From contig JAUXRX010000019.1 of NCBI GenBank assembly GCA_030681645.1, positions 91,410-155,409 of the forward strand: a stretch of DNA of 64,000 nucleotides. The letters run 5' to 3'. The notes beneath the pieces were generated by a model, which saw only the letters and a list, made by a program, of their open reading frames with translations, did no database searches and was not told the origin of the DNA. Positions within the stretch are counted from its first letter, which is position 1; every line of letters begins with the position of its first letter. This document shows positions 50,440 to 58,626 of this stretch, one piece after another. Source of the DNA: Archangium sp. (GTDB taxonomy: Bacteria; Myxococcota; Myxococcia; Myxococcales; Myxococcaceae). Position numbers and translations under genes: made by a program.

Positions 50440-52059
50440 TCAGGGTGCTGCGTTGGAGAGAATCCAGGCGCGGACGATGTCGAGCTCACCCTGGGTGAGC
50501 CCGCCGCCTGCCTTGGGCATGGCTGAACCGAAACACATTCCACTGCCGGTGAGCTTGTTCACCAGATAACTGGCGGCCACGTCGTTGGGGATGACGCGCT
50601 TGCGGGTCGCGCACTGGCCCGAGGTGACGTTGACCAGCTTCGAGTAGCCGAGGGCGGCGGTGGTGAGGTCGAGCCCTTCGGCGGGGCGCACGCCCGAGTG
50701 ACACGCGCCGTCGGCGCAGCCCTGCCGCACCCAGATGGGGTGCACGTCGGCGGCGTACGAGCGGGGCATCACGGTGCAGGTGCCGGTGGCGCTGCAGGTG
50801 GCGCCGCCGCTGCAGGTGCCGCAGGTGCCGCCGCAGCCGTCGGAGCCACACTGCTTTCCTCCACACGACGGCGCGCAGCCGCACTGGCCGCTCTGCGAGC
50901 AGGCCTGGCCACCCGAGCACGTGCCGCACGAGCCGCCGCAGCCGTCGTCACCGCACACCTTGCCCGCGCACGACGCGGTGCAGCCGCACTGGCCCGCGGC
51001 GCTGCACTGGAGGCCGTTCGCGCAGGTGCCGCAGGTGCCGCCGCAGCCGTCATCACCACACGCCTTGCCCACGCAGCTGGGCTGGCAGGTGCAGGCGCCC
51101 GCGCTGGTGCAGACCTCGGTGCCCGCGCAGGTGCCGCACGAACCACCGCACCCGTCGTCCCCGCAGGTGCGCCCGCTGCAGCTCGGCGTGCAGCTCGCGC
51201 CGCACCGGCCCGTCTGGGTGTTGCAGGCAAGCACCCCCGCGCACGAGCCGCAGGTGCCTCCACAGCCGTCGGGGCCGCACTGCCTTCCCGTGCACGAGGG
51301 CACGCACACGCACTGCTTCGTGGCGCTGCACGACTGCGGCGTGGGGCAGCTTCCGCAGGAGCCGCCGCAGCCATCAGTGCCGCACTGGCCGGTGCAGCTC
51401 GGCAGGCAGGTGCACTGGCCACCCGCGCCGCACACGTCCGCGCCCGCGCAGGTGCCGCAGGTGCCGCCACAGCCGTCGGGTCCACACGTCCTCCCGGTGC
51501 AGGCCGGCGTGCACACGCACGCGCCCGCGGCCGAGCAGCTCGTGCCCGCGCCGCAGGTTCCACACGAGCCTCCGCAGCCATCGCTCCCGCACGCCTTGCC
51601 GGTGCAGTCGGGCGTGCAGGTGGCGCCCGGAGAGCACTGACCCGCGGCGCTGCAGTTCTCGTTGAGTGCGCAGCTGCCGCACTGGCCGCCGCAGCCGTCG
51701 CCCCCGCACGCCCGCCCGGCGCAGGCCGGGGTGCAGGTCGAGGCGGCGAGCGAGGTGAGGTACCCGTCGAGCAGGGTCAGCTCGCAGGCCTGCAGCGGGG
51801 CGCCCGCCGGCATCGTCTTGTCCACCAGGGTGCGGGTGCGAATGCGCTCGCTCCAGCGGCGGACGTCTGACTCGGTGTCGAAGTCCACGCCCACCGTGGC
51901 GCCGCCGCGCGCGCCGCCGGTGACGTTCACCGAGTGACAGGACGTGCAGCGGGTGCGCAGCAACGCCGGCCCGTCGGCCGAGGGGCAGTCGGTGGTGGTG
52001 ACGGTGCCGGGGCAGGCGCTCAGCACCAGGGCCAACGTGGGGAGAAAAATCCGTCTCAT
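50440..52059 (-). CDS. Cytochrome c-like lipoprotein with nine CG-rich repeats
   Basis: 539 residues. After the lipobox LVLSAC there is a heme-binding CTSCH (C38, C41, H42) in a small cytochrome-like domain. Nine repeats of about 32 residues follow, each containing C-G-x-D-G-C-G-G-x-C-G-x-C (about 110-425). The C-terminal domain has GCADGACHSG (a CX4CH motif), LDLTTAALGYSKLVN and a closing SAMPKAGGGLTQGELDIVRA-type end, which resembles the planctomycete-type cytochrome c domain. It may carry electrons at the cell surface. Its ATG shares one base with the stop of the outer-membrane protein gene (TGATG). Third gene of the operon. Confidence 0.72.
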   Translation of the reverse strand: MRRIFLPTLALVLSACPGTVTTTDCPSADGPALLRTRCTSCHSVNVTGGARGGATVGVDFDTESDVRRWSERIRTRTLVDKTMPAGAPLQACELTLLDGYLTSLAASTCTPACAGRACGGDGCGGQCGSCALNENCSAAGQCSPGATCTPDCTGKACGSDGCGGSCGTCGAGTSCSAAGACVCTPACTGRTCGPDGCGGTCGTCAGADVCGAGGQCTCLPSCTGQCGTDGCGGSCGSCPTPQSCSATKQCVCVPSCTGRQCGPDGCGGTCGSCAGVLACNTQTGRCGASCTPSCSGRTCGDDGCGGSCGTCAGTEVCTSAGACTCQPSCVGKACGDDGCGGTCGTCANGLQCSAAGQCGCTASCAGKVCGDDGCGGSCGTCSGGQACSQSGQCGCAPSCGGKQCGSDGCGGTCGTCSGGATCSATGTCTVMPRSYAADVHPIWVRQGCADGACHSGVRPAEGLDLTTAALGYSKLVNVTSGQCATRKRVIPNDVAASYLVNKLTGSGMCFGSAMPKAGGGLTQGELDIVRAWILSNAAP

Positions 52060-52697
52060 CAGAAGAGCAATCCGTAGCCGAGGAGCAGCGACATCGAGGA
52101 CGCGTTCGAGAGGCCGGTGAGCCGCTGATCCACCGGCACGATGTTGAAGGCGAGCTCACCCAGCACCCGCCCCGGCCCGAGCCGGTAGCCCGCGCCCCCC
52201 GCGAACACCGCGCCGAAGCGGGTGTCGGTCTCGCTCCACGCGCCGAACGGAGCCGTGCCCGCGCTGCCGCTGGTCTCCGCCCGGAGGAAGTGCACCCGCA
52301 CCCCCGCTGAGACGTACGGCACCAGCGCGCGCGCCGGCTCGAGGATGAAGAAGCACAGACCCAGCGAGGTGGCGAGGTCGCGGAGGATGGTGGTGCTGGT
52401 GAAGGTGCCGCCCGGCACCCGCGCGTCGGCCCCGGTCACCGTCACCTGCGGCTGCGTGTACGCCAGGTCGAGGAACACCTGGAGGCGGCGCTCGAGGAAG
52501 GGCAGGCCGTAGCCCACCTTGAGCACGCCATCGAAGCTGGTGGTGAGGGGGTTGGCGATCTGCGGCAGGTGCACGCCCGCCTTGAGGCTCACTTCGAAGG
52601 CCGGCGCGGGTGATTCGGCGGGCCGCGCCACCTCCTGCGCGAGCGCGGTGGAGGCGAGGAGGGCGCCGAAGAGCATCGGCCGGAGCAGGGTGGTCAC
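52059..52697 (-). CDS. Outer-membrane beta-barrel-like protein
   Basis: 212 residues from a GTG at 52697 that overlaps the preceding stop as GTGA. Signal peptide LLRPMLFGALLASTALAQ, then alternating hydrophobic strands (FEVSLKAGVHLPQI, RLQVFLDLAYTQPQVTV, VGYGLPFLE) and a terminal strand ending LLLGYGLLF with an aromatic last residue, as expected for outer-membrane barrels. Its place between a TIG/Kelch lipoprotein and a cytochrome-like lipoprotein suggests it anchors or exports them. That is inference. Confidence 0.7.
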   Translation of the reverse strand: MTTLLRPMLFGALLASTALAQEVARPAESPAPAFEVSLKAGVHLPQIANPLTTSFDGVLKVGYGLPFLERRLQVFLDLAYTQPQVTVTGADARVPGGTFTSTTILRDLATSLGLCFFILEPARALVPYVSAGVRVHFLRAETSGSAGTAPFGAWSETDTRFGAVFAGGAGYRLGPGRVLGELAFNIVPVDQRLTGLSNASSMSLLLGYGLLF

Positions 52698-55600
52698 CAC
52701 AGCCGGTACTCCGTGCTGTTGGTGACCGCGCCGCCGGAGGTGCTGCCGCCCGCGACGTAGATGAAGGCGCCGCTCAGGGTCGCGCCCAGCAGGTAGCGGG
52801 CGGTGCGCATGGTCTGTCCCGCGTTCCAGTTGGCGATGCCCGGCGGCACCTGCTGCGCCACCGGGCCACAGCCGCCCACGCCCGGCCCGCAGATCTCCCC
52901 GCTGAGGATGCCGTTGTCGGGCTGGGCCATCGCGCCGCCGAAGGCGAAGACCAGGTTGCCGGCCACGATGTTGCCGTAGCCCGCGCGCTGCAGCCCCGGC
53001 AACGCGGTGAAGGCGCCCAGCTGGCCACCTGCGAGCACCGGCGCCGCTTCCGCCACGTTCGAGACGCTGCCCCCCGCGGTCAGCCCCGACAGCGCGTAGA
53101 GGAAGGTGGTGCCCGCGGGGATGCGCGAAGACAGCGCGTTGGTGGCCTGGCTGGCGGTGAGCTGCCACCGCGCTGCGCCCAGCGGGAGCGCGCCGGCGGT
53201 GAAGCTCGCCGCTGGAGTCTGCGAGCCCGCCGCCCCCAGCGTGAGGGGGAGGAACTCGAAGCCCGCGCTCGCGCTGGTGCCGCTCTGCCGGCCGCCAATG
53301 ACATACAGGTATGCCTTTGCCGCGTCGGCCGGGTCGACCGCCCAGGTGACGCCCGCGCCTTCGCGCGGAAGGGAGAGCCGCGGCGTGAGCGTGTGCCAGC
53401 GCCCGGTCGAGCCGACGGAGAGCGGCGTCTGCGGCGAGAGCGGCGCTGCCCCGAGGTCCTTGAAGCTGGTGGCCGGCGCGTTCACCTCGGCCAGCAGCTG
53501 CTCGCTGCCCACGGTCGCGGCCGACGTGGGGCTCCGGTACACGCGATACTTCGCCGCGCCCGGGTCGGTCTTCCACGAGACGGTCACCGCCAGCTTCCGC
53601 TGCGCGCCCAGGTCAGGCAGGCGGACGGGGAAGGGGTCTGCCGGGAGGTTCTCTCCGTCGGGGTTCAAGGCGTCGCCCGGGGTCATCACCGCGGCCACCC
53701 GGTAGTACCAGGTGCCGGCGTCGAGGCCCTGCGCGCCCACCTCGAGCAGCAGGTCGGTCACCTCTTCACGCTCAGACGGATCGAGCACCACCGCGCGCTC
53801 CACCGTGTCGAGCGGCGCGCCGCCGTCGGTCCCGCCCGCCACGTAGAGGAAGCGGCCGATGGTGGCGCCCGCCGCGTGGGTGCGGGGCTGGCGCAGCCGC
53901 TCGCGCTGCGTGGCGAACGCGCCGGGGAGGCCGAGGCGGTCGAGGGCAGAGGTCTCGACCGAGTCGAGCGGGCTCCCTCCGTCGTCGCCGCCGATGACGT
54001 GGAGGAAGCGCGCCGCGGTGGTGGCGTTGCCGCCGAGCACCACCGGCGCGCGCCGCGCCTCCTGGAGCTGCGGGCCCGCACTCGCCGCGTAGAGGTTCTG
54101 CGCGGGGTTGGTGATGACGAGCGCCGAGAAGTCACCCCAGGTCTGATCGTCCCCGTCCGTCACGCGCACCACGCAGGCCACGCCGGCGACCGAGGCATTG
54201 AAGCTCACCTGGATGCTGGTGGCGGTCGAGCCGGTCACCGTCGCGGTGGGGTTGGTGGCCAGCGCCAGACCCGCACCGTCGACGCACGAGAGCGTCACCG
54301 TGGGCTGGCGGAAGTCCTTCCCCTCGATGGAGAAGGTCTGCGGGTTCGCGTTCGAGACGCTGCCCGGAGAAAGCGACGCCACGGTCGGCGGGGGGAGTGC
54401 GACCACCTTGAAAGCCGAGGCGGCGACTCCGACCGTGGCGTCTGGGTTGACGACGATGAGGTCATAGGTGCCCACCGGCAACGTGGTGGTGGGCGCGAGC
54501 CCGGTGAGGCGGGAAGGGGTGAGGAAGCTGACCGCGCCCACGGCAGCGGCCACGGTGGTGGCGGTGGCGTTGGCCGGGTTCAGGTACAGGCGCGGCACCG
54601 CGAGGAAGCCGCCGCTGGCTGCGTCGATGGTGACGGCGGTCTGCGAGCCGGTGTGGCCGAACGCGGGGGTGAGGGCGGGCGTGGCGAGCTGCAGCGTCGC
54701 CTGGTCGACGATGGTGAGCCCGTCGCCCAGCCGGGCCCCACACGACGAGCCATCGCTGAGCGTGAGATCGTAGCGGCCCGCCGCCGTGCTGCGCGGCACC
54801 ACGAACTGCACCTGGCCCGGCTTGAGCGCCGAGGTGGTGAACTGCAGCGGAAGGGGCGTGCCGCCGCCGAGCGGCTCGAGCGCGAGCGCCGTCACCGCGC
54901 CGGTGAAGCCCGTGCCGTAGGCGGTGGCCTGGGTGGTGATGCCGTTGAAGACCACCGGCGGGTCGACGAAGAAGAGCTGCGGCCCGGGGATGACGTTGAC
55001 CGTGAGGGTCGACGTGGTGGCGCAGCCGTCTCCGTTGTCGAGTTCCACCGGGTACGGCCCGCCGGGATCGAGCTGGGCGAAGCGGGCGGCGGCCGAGGTG
55101 CCGGCCGCGTTCACTGTCACCATCGTGGCGGCCACGCCGTCGATGCTCACCACCGCACCCGGAATGAAGCCCGTGCCCGTCACCGTCACCACCGCGCTGC
55201 CCGAGCAGACACTCCGCGGGGCCACGTCGGTGATGACGGGAGGAGGCCGCACCTCGAGCGTGAGCACCTCGGACGACGCGCAGCCGGCCGGCGCGGGGTT
55301 GGTCACCACCACCGGGTAGGTGCCTGGCGCGAAGGTGCCCTGCGGCACGGTGAGGGTGAGCGAGGTGCACTGCTGCACCGCCTCGCTGGGCCCGCTGAGC
55401 GGGGCGCAGCCCCCGGGCGTGGGCGTGAAGTCCTGGGTGCCCACGGTGAGCGTCGGCCCGGCGCCGTCGACGGTGAGGAAGTTCGTGCCGGTGATGCTGA
55501 GCTGCTGTTGCTGCGCCTGGCTGCACACGGCCAGCGGCTGCACCGAGGTGACGCGCGGGCGATCGACCCAGGTGAGCGAGCGCTGCGCGCTCACGCAGGC

Positions 55601-56308
55601 GAGCGGGGTGGGGTTGGTGACCGTGACCTGCACCGTGCCCGCGGGCTGGGAATCGGCGGGCACCGTGACGGTGAGCGTGGTGCACGCCTCGTAGCCGCCC
55701 GGGCCCGGGAGGTTCCGGCAACCGCCTGCGACCGGCGCCAGGCTCGACGTCCCCACCCCCACCGCGGGCAACGTCGAGCCATGGCGCACGAACAGGTCGC
55801 CCGTCAGCGTCAGCGTGGTGTCGCGCGCCAGACAGGCGAGGTCTTGAGAGAGCGAGGTGAGCTGCGGCGGCGGCACGCCCAGCAGCGCCGCGCCCTGGCG
55901 AGCGGTGGCACCGGCGGCGGTGGTGACGGCCACGGCGTAGAGCCCCGGGGTGAGGGCGGTGTCGGGCGTCACCGCGACGGACATCGCCTCGGCCGAGGTC
56001 CAGGTCACCGCGCTCGCGAGCGGCCCCTCGGGTTCACCCGGGAAGACGGTGGTGGCCGAGGCGGTGACGCCGTCCAGGTCGAGCTCCTGCTCGAGGGTGA
56101 TGGCGGGCAGCACCAGCCGCGGCGCCTTCGTCAGGCTGTCCACCAACACCGGCGAGAGCCCGGTGCCGCTGAGCGCGAGCGTGGTGGTGAGCTGCTCGGT
56201 GCACAGCGCGTCGGGGGTGACGGGCGCGAGCGTGGGCGCAGGGCCGGTGAGCTGGCGGCTGCAGCCACCCACCAGCACCGACATCAGCACCATCCACTTG
56301 CGGCCCAT
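52694..56308 (-). CDS. TIG/IPT-repeat and Kelch-repeat lipoprotein
   Basis: 1204 residues. Lipobox VLVGGC after a short basic start (GRKWMVLMS). About eight TIG/IPT-type Ig-like domains follow (about 25-690), each with a P-x-(V/I)-x-x-(V/L)-x-P start and paired cysteines. Kelch-type repeats come next (FLHVIGGDDGGSPLDSVE, FLYVAGGTDGGAPLDTVE, YLYVIGGRQSG, FIYVAGGS), interrupted near 890-960 by a fibronectin III-like domain (TWYYRVAAVM). The ATG at 56308 follows GAGGAG at a normal distance. First gene of the six-gene operon and presumably an outer-surface binding protein. Confidence 0.78.
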   Translation of the reverse strand: MGRKWMVLMSVLVGGCSRQLTGPAPTLAPVTPDALCTEQLTTTLALSGTGLSPVLVDSLTKAPRLVLPAITLEQELDLDGVTASATTVFPGEPEGPLASAVTWTSAEAMSVAVTPDTALTPGLYAVAVTTAAGATARQGAALLGVPPPQLTSLSQDLACLARDTTLTLTGDLFVRHGSTLPAVGVGTSSLAPVAGGCRNLPGPGGYEACTTLTVTVPADSQPAGTVQVTVTNPTPLACVSAQRSLTWVDRPRVTSVQPLAVCSQAQQQQLSITGTNFLTVDGAGPTLTVGTQDFTPTPGGCAPLSGPSEAVQQCTSLTLTVPQGTFAPGTYPVVVTNPAPAGCASSEVLTLEVRPPPVITDVAPRSVCSGSAVVTVTGTGFIPGAVVSIDGVAATMVTVNAAGTSAAARFAQLDPGGPYPVELDNGDGCATTSTLTVNVIPGPQLFFVDPPVVFNGITTQATAYGTGFTGAVTALALEPLGGGTPLPLQFTTSALKPGQVQFVVPRSTAAGRYDLTLSDGSSCGARLGDGLTIVDQATLQLATPALTPAFGHTGSQTAVTIDAASGGFLAVPRLYLNPANATATTVAAAVGAVSFLTPSRLTGLAPTTTLPVGTYDLIVVNPDATVGVAASAFKVVALPPPTVASLSPGSVSNANPQTFSIEGKDFRQPTVTLSCVDGAGLALATNPTATVTGSTATSIQVSFNASVAGVACVVRVTDGDDQTWGDFSALVITNPAQNLYAASAGPQLQEARRAPVVLGGNATTAARFLHVIGGDDGGSPLDSVETSALDRLGLPGAFATQRERLRQPRTHAAGATIGRFLYVAGGTDGGAPLDTVERAVVLDPSEREEVTDLLLEVGAQGLDAGTWYYRVAAVMTPGDALNPDGENLPADPFPVRLPDLGAQRKLAVTVSWKTDPGAAKYRVYRSPTSAATVGSEQLLAEVNAPATSFKDLGAAPLSPQTPLSVGSTGRWHTLTPRLSLPREGAGVTWAVDPADAAKAYLYVIGGRQSGTSASAGFEFLPLTLGAAGSQTPAASFTAGALPLGAARWQLTASQATNALSSRIPAGTTFLYALSGLTAGGSVSNVAEAAPVLAGGQLGAFTALPGLQRAGYGNIVAGNLVFAFGGAMAQPDNGILSGEICGPGVGGCGPVAQQVPPGIANWNAGQTMRTARYLLGATLSGAFIYVAGGSTSGGAVTNSTEYRLW

Positions 56309-56453
56309 GAGCGGGGGCTCCTCGTTCGGGGGAAGTCGCGGGCCCTTCGCAAGCGCGGTGCCAGCGCTTCGCCACCGGAAGAGCGAGCGGAGCCGCCGTG
56401 CATGTGTACCGGGCGGTACAGGTCGGTGCTCCGGGCCGTTCAACCGAGGCGGC

Positions 56454-56722
56454 TCAGCAGTGCGGCGGCCGGCTGTCGCAGCCGCACGCGTTCTGGACGC
56501 AGTGGTGGTAGCCGTCGAGCGGAAAGCAGTCGACGGGCCTTCCGGCCGAGCAGGCGAGCAGCACGCTGGGAGGGGCAGGCACAGACGACCTCACCGCCGG
56601 CTTCACCCAGGGGCGCCGCATCAGCGCACGAAGCTCGACGGGGACAGGGCGCTGAGGGCCGGCAGCGGTTTCACCGCCACCACGCCAACCGCCAGGACCC
56701 CCGAGATGATGCTTCGTTGCAT
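56454..56722 (-). pseudogene. Frameshifted small Cys-rich secreted protein
   Basis: From the ATG at 56722 the frame gives a signal peptide (QRSIISGVLAVGVVAVKPLP) and then SCADAAPLGEAGGEVVCACP. Beyond that the sense is in another frame (SVLLACSAGRPVDC, then FPLDGYHHCVQNACGCDSRP) to a stop at 56454. The switch lies at CCCCTCCC-like bases near 56570, the same kind of run as in the broken gene at 13855. Joined, it would be about 88 residues with ten cysteines. It lies 40 bases after the next Cys-rich gene and could be cotranscribed with it. The 145 bases before the operon start hold no gene. Confidence 0.4.
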
Positions 56723-56761
56723 GCGCTGCGGTCTCCTCGCTGGGTGATGTGGCTCGACGAA

Positions 56762-57430
56762 TCAGGGGCAGGCAGCCATCGCGCGCAGGCAGCGCTGGCC
56801 GTCGGCGCAGGTGCGGGCGGTGGTGCCGGCGCCGCACTCGAGGTTGCAGCCCGCGCCGGTGCAGCGGCACACCGCGTCGCCTGAGGCGCAGCTGAGCGTG
56901 CACCCGCCGTCGGGGCAGTCGACCAGGCAGGTGCTCGTGCCCAGGCACTTCGCCGTCGAGCCCGCCGCCAGCGTCAGGGTGCAGGTGCTGCCGCCTTCGC
57001 AGGTCACGCCCGAGTCAGCGCCCGCCGTGAGCGTGCAGGTGCTCGTACCGGCGCAGGTGCCAGTCGAGTTGACGCCGAGATCCTGGGTGCAGGTGCTCAT
57101 CGCGGTGCACGACGAGTCGCAGTTGGCCCCGCACGTGCCCGTGCAGGTGGTGGAGTTCGCGCAGTGTGAGCTGCAGTCGGTGCCGCAGTTGACGGTGCAG
57201 GTGTTGTTCTTGTTGCAGTCGAAGCTGATGTGGCTCGGCAGGCCCGCGTCGGGGTCGAGCACGCCGCCGTCGGCGCTCACCGCTCCGAGAGAACAGGTAC
57301 CACCGCTCGCGCAGGTACAGGTGGTGTCGGTGCACTGACAGGCGCCCTCACACTGCACCGCCGGAACCACCGGGGCGCTGCAGGCGAAGGGCACCGAGAG
57401 GAGGGCCGCGACCAGGAGAGCTCGTTTCAT
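56762..57430 (-). CDS. Cys/Thr-rich repeat lipoprotein
   Basis: 222 residues. Lipobox VPFAC, then a dense array of short Cys repeats (CEGACQCTDTTCTCASGG; repeats of the form (S/A)TCT with about twelve-residue spacing) that fit a narrow beta-solenoid held by disulfides. The end is CADGQRCLRAMAACP. The ATG at 57430 starts a clean signal peptide. No family is recognised. It diverges from the gene at 57608 and may form a short operon with the frameshifted gene downstream. Confidence 0.65.
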   Translation of the reverse strand: MKRALLVAALLSVPFACSAPVVPAVQCEGACQCTDTTCTCASGGTCSLGAVSADGGVLDPDAGLPSHISFDCNKNNTCTVNCGTDCSSHCANSTTCTGTCGANCDSSCTAMSTCTQDLGVNSTGTCAGTSTCTLTAGADSGVTCEGGSTCTLTLAAGSTAKCLGTSTCLVDCPDGGCTLSCASGDAVCRCTGAGCNLECGAGTTARTCADGQRCLRAMAACP

Positions 57431-57607
57431 GCCCCACCGCTCGAGCACGTTGCGTGCCGCGCCCGGGCGACGCGGCGCGAGGTCGCCCTCGGGTGTGGGT
57501 GTGTACCTGTTGGTGCAGCGCACCTGCCCGGGCCGGTGCAGCGACGCGCTGACGCCGTGCATCGGCTGGTGTTTGCAGACGGCATGCGGTGTGCTGGTCG
57601 CGACTCC

Positions 57608-57994
57608 ATGCGTCGGCTCTGGCTCCTCCCGGTTGTCCTCTCATCCCTGCTCGGGTGGGCACAGAGCGACGCCGGCGCGCAGGTCGACGTGGTGAAGCAG
57701 TTGATGCGCGAGGGCCTCGAGCGCGAGCTGCCCAGCCCCTCGACGGCCCGGCCGCAGTGGCCCCGCGCAGAGGCGCCACGAGCCCAGCCCCCGGCCCTTC
57801 GGCCCGAGCCCGGTTCGAAGCGCGTCGAGTCGATGGCCGAGCGCGTGCGGCAGGACGCCACCGCCCGGGCGCGCGCGGTGGCCGAAGAGCGGCGCACCAC
57901 GCCTGACAACACGCCGGGCACCAGCCAGTCGCGCACCAGGGCGGCCAAGGCGGCCACGCCCGCGCCACCACGGCCGGTCCCCCCCAGGCCCTGA
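57608..57994 (+). CDS. Small secreted Pro/Arg-rich protein
   Basis: 128 residues. Signal peptide RRLWLLPVVLSSLLGWAQS, a short helix (VDVVKQLMREGLERELP), then a low-complexity Pro/Ala/Arg region with a second helix (ESMAERVRQDATARARAVAE). No family is recognised. Its stop is followed directly by the ATG of the next gene (TGA-ATG), so this is the first gene of a cluster that leads to the sensor kinase. Its mature part could be a periplasmic linker. Confidence 0.5.
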   Translation: MRRLWLLPVVLSSLLGWAQSDAGAQVDVVKQLMREGLERELPSPSTARPQWPRAEAPRAQPPALRPEPGSKRVESMAERVRQDATARARAVAEERRTTPDNTPGTSQSRTRAAKAATPAPPRPVPPRP

Positions 57995-58588
57995 ATGAAG
58001 CGGTTCGGGCGGTCGGGGGCGGTGTTGTTGTCGTTGTGCTGCGGCGTCGCCGCGGCGCAACAGCCGCAGCCTGAACCCCACGTGCTGGCCGGCGCGCGCG
58101 CTTTCCGCGCGGGTGACTGGGCGGTGGCGCTGGTCGAGTTCCGCGTCGCGCTCAAGCTCGGCGCACCCCCGTCGGTGCGCTGGTACGAGGGCGCCACGCT
58201 GGCCCGCAGCGGCCGCTTCGAGGAAGCGGTGGGCGTGTTCGAGCTGGCCCTCGAGGCCGCGCCGGCCGCGCGCGACCCGCTGCTCGACTACTACCGCGCC
58301 CTCTCCTGCTTCGAGACGAGGCTGTGGGGCTGCGTGCTCGAGGTCACCGCCGAGCTGGCGCGCACCGGCGGCCCGCGCGTGCAGGAGCAGGTGGCGGCGA
58401 TGGCGACCGAGGCCAGGCAGTTGCTGCGCGCCGAGCCCCCCCGGGAAGCCATCGACGCCTGCTTCAGCCGCGCGCGCGCGGCCGCTTCGCCTCCGCTGGC
58501 GCGCGCGTGGCTGCGTGAGGCAGCGCGCCTGGGCCGGCGACGGGCTGACGCGTTCCGGGTGGCAGAGGCGGAGCGCGCCACGAACTGA
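57995..58588 (+). CDS. Secreted TPR protein
   Basis: 197 residues. Signal peptide GAVLLSLCCGVAAAQ, then two to three TPR-like helix pairs: AGARAFRAGDWAVALVEFRV, WYEGATLARSGRFEEAVGVF and a C-terminal Arg-rich helical part. It is periplasmic and probably a protein-binding module. It starts at the base after the previous stop and ends 38 bases before the barrel gene. Confidence 0.6.
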   Translation: MKRFGRSGAVLLSLCCGVAAAQQPQPEPHVLAGARAFRAGDWAVALVEFRVALKLGAPPSVRWYEGATLARSGRFEEAVGVFELALEAAPAARDPLLDYYRALSCFETRLWGCVLEVTAELARTGGPRVQEQVAAMATEARQLLRAEPPREAIDACFSRARAAASPPLARAWLREAARLGRRRADAFRVAEAERATN

Positions 58589-58626
58589 CCCGTGAAACAG
58601 GGCCTGTGTTTTAACCACCCTTCTCC

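Noticed and set aside
52610..56884. Open frame of 1424 codons on the plus strand
   Set aside because: It is antisense to the TIG/Kelch gene and made almost wholly of Arg, Gly, Ala and His, as expected from GC-rich third positions of the real gene.
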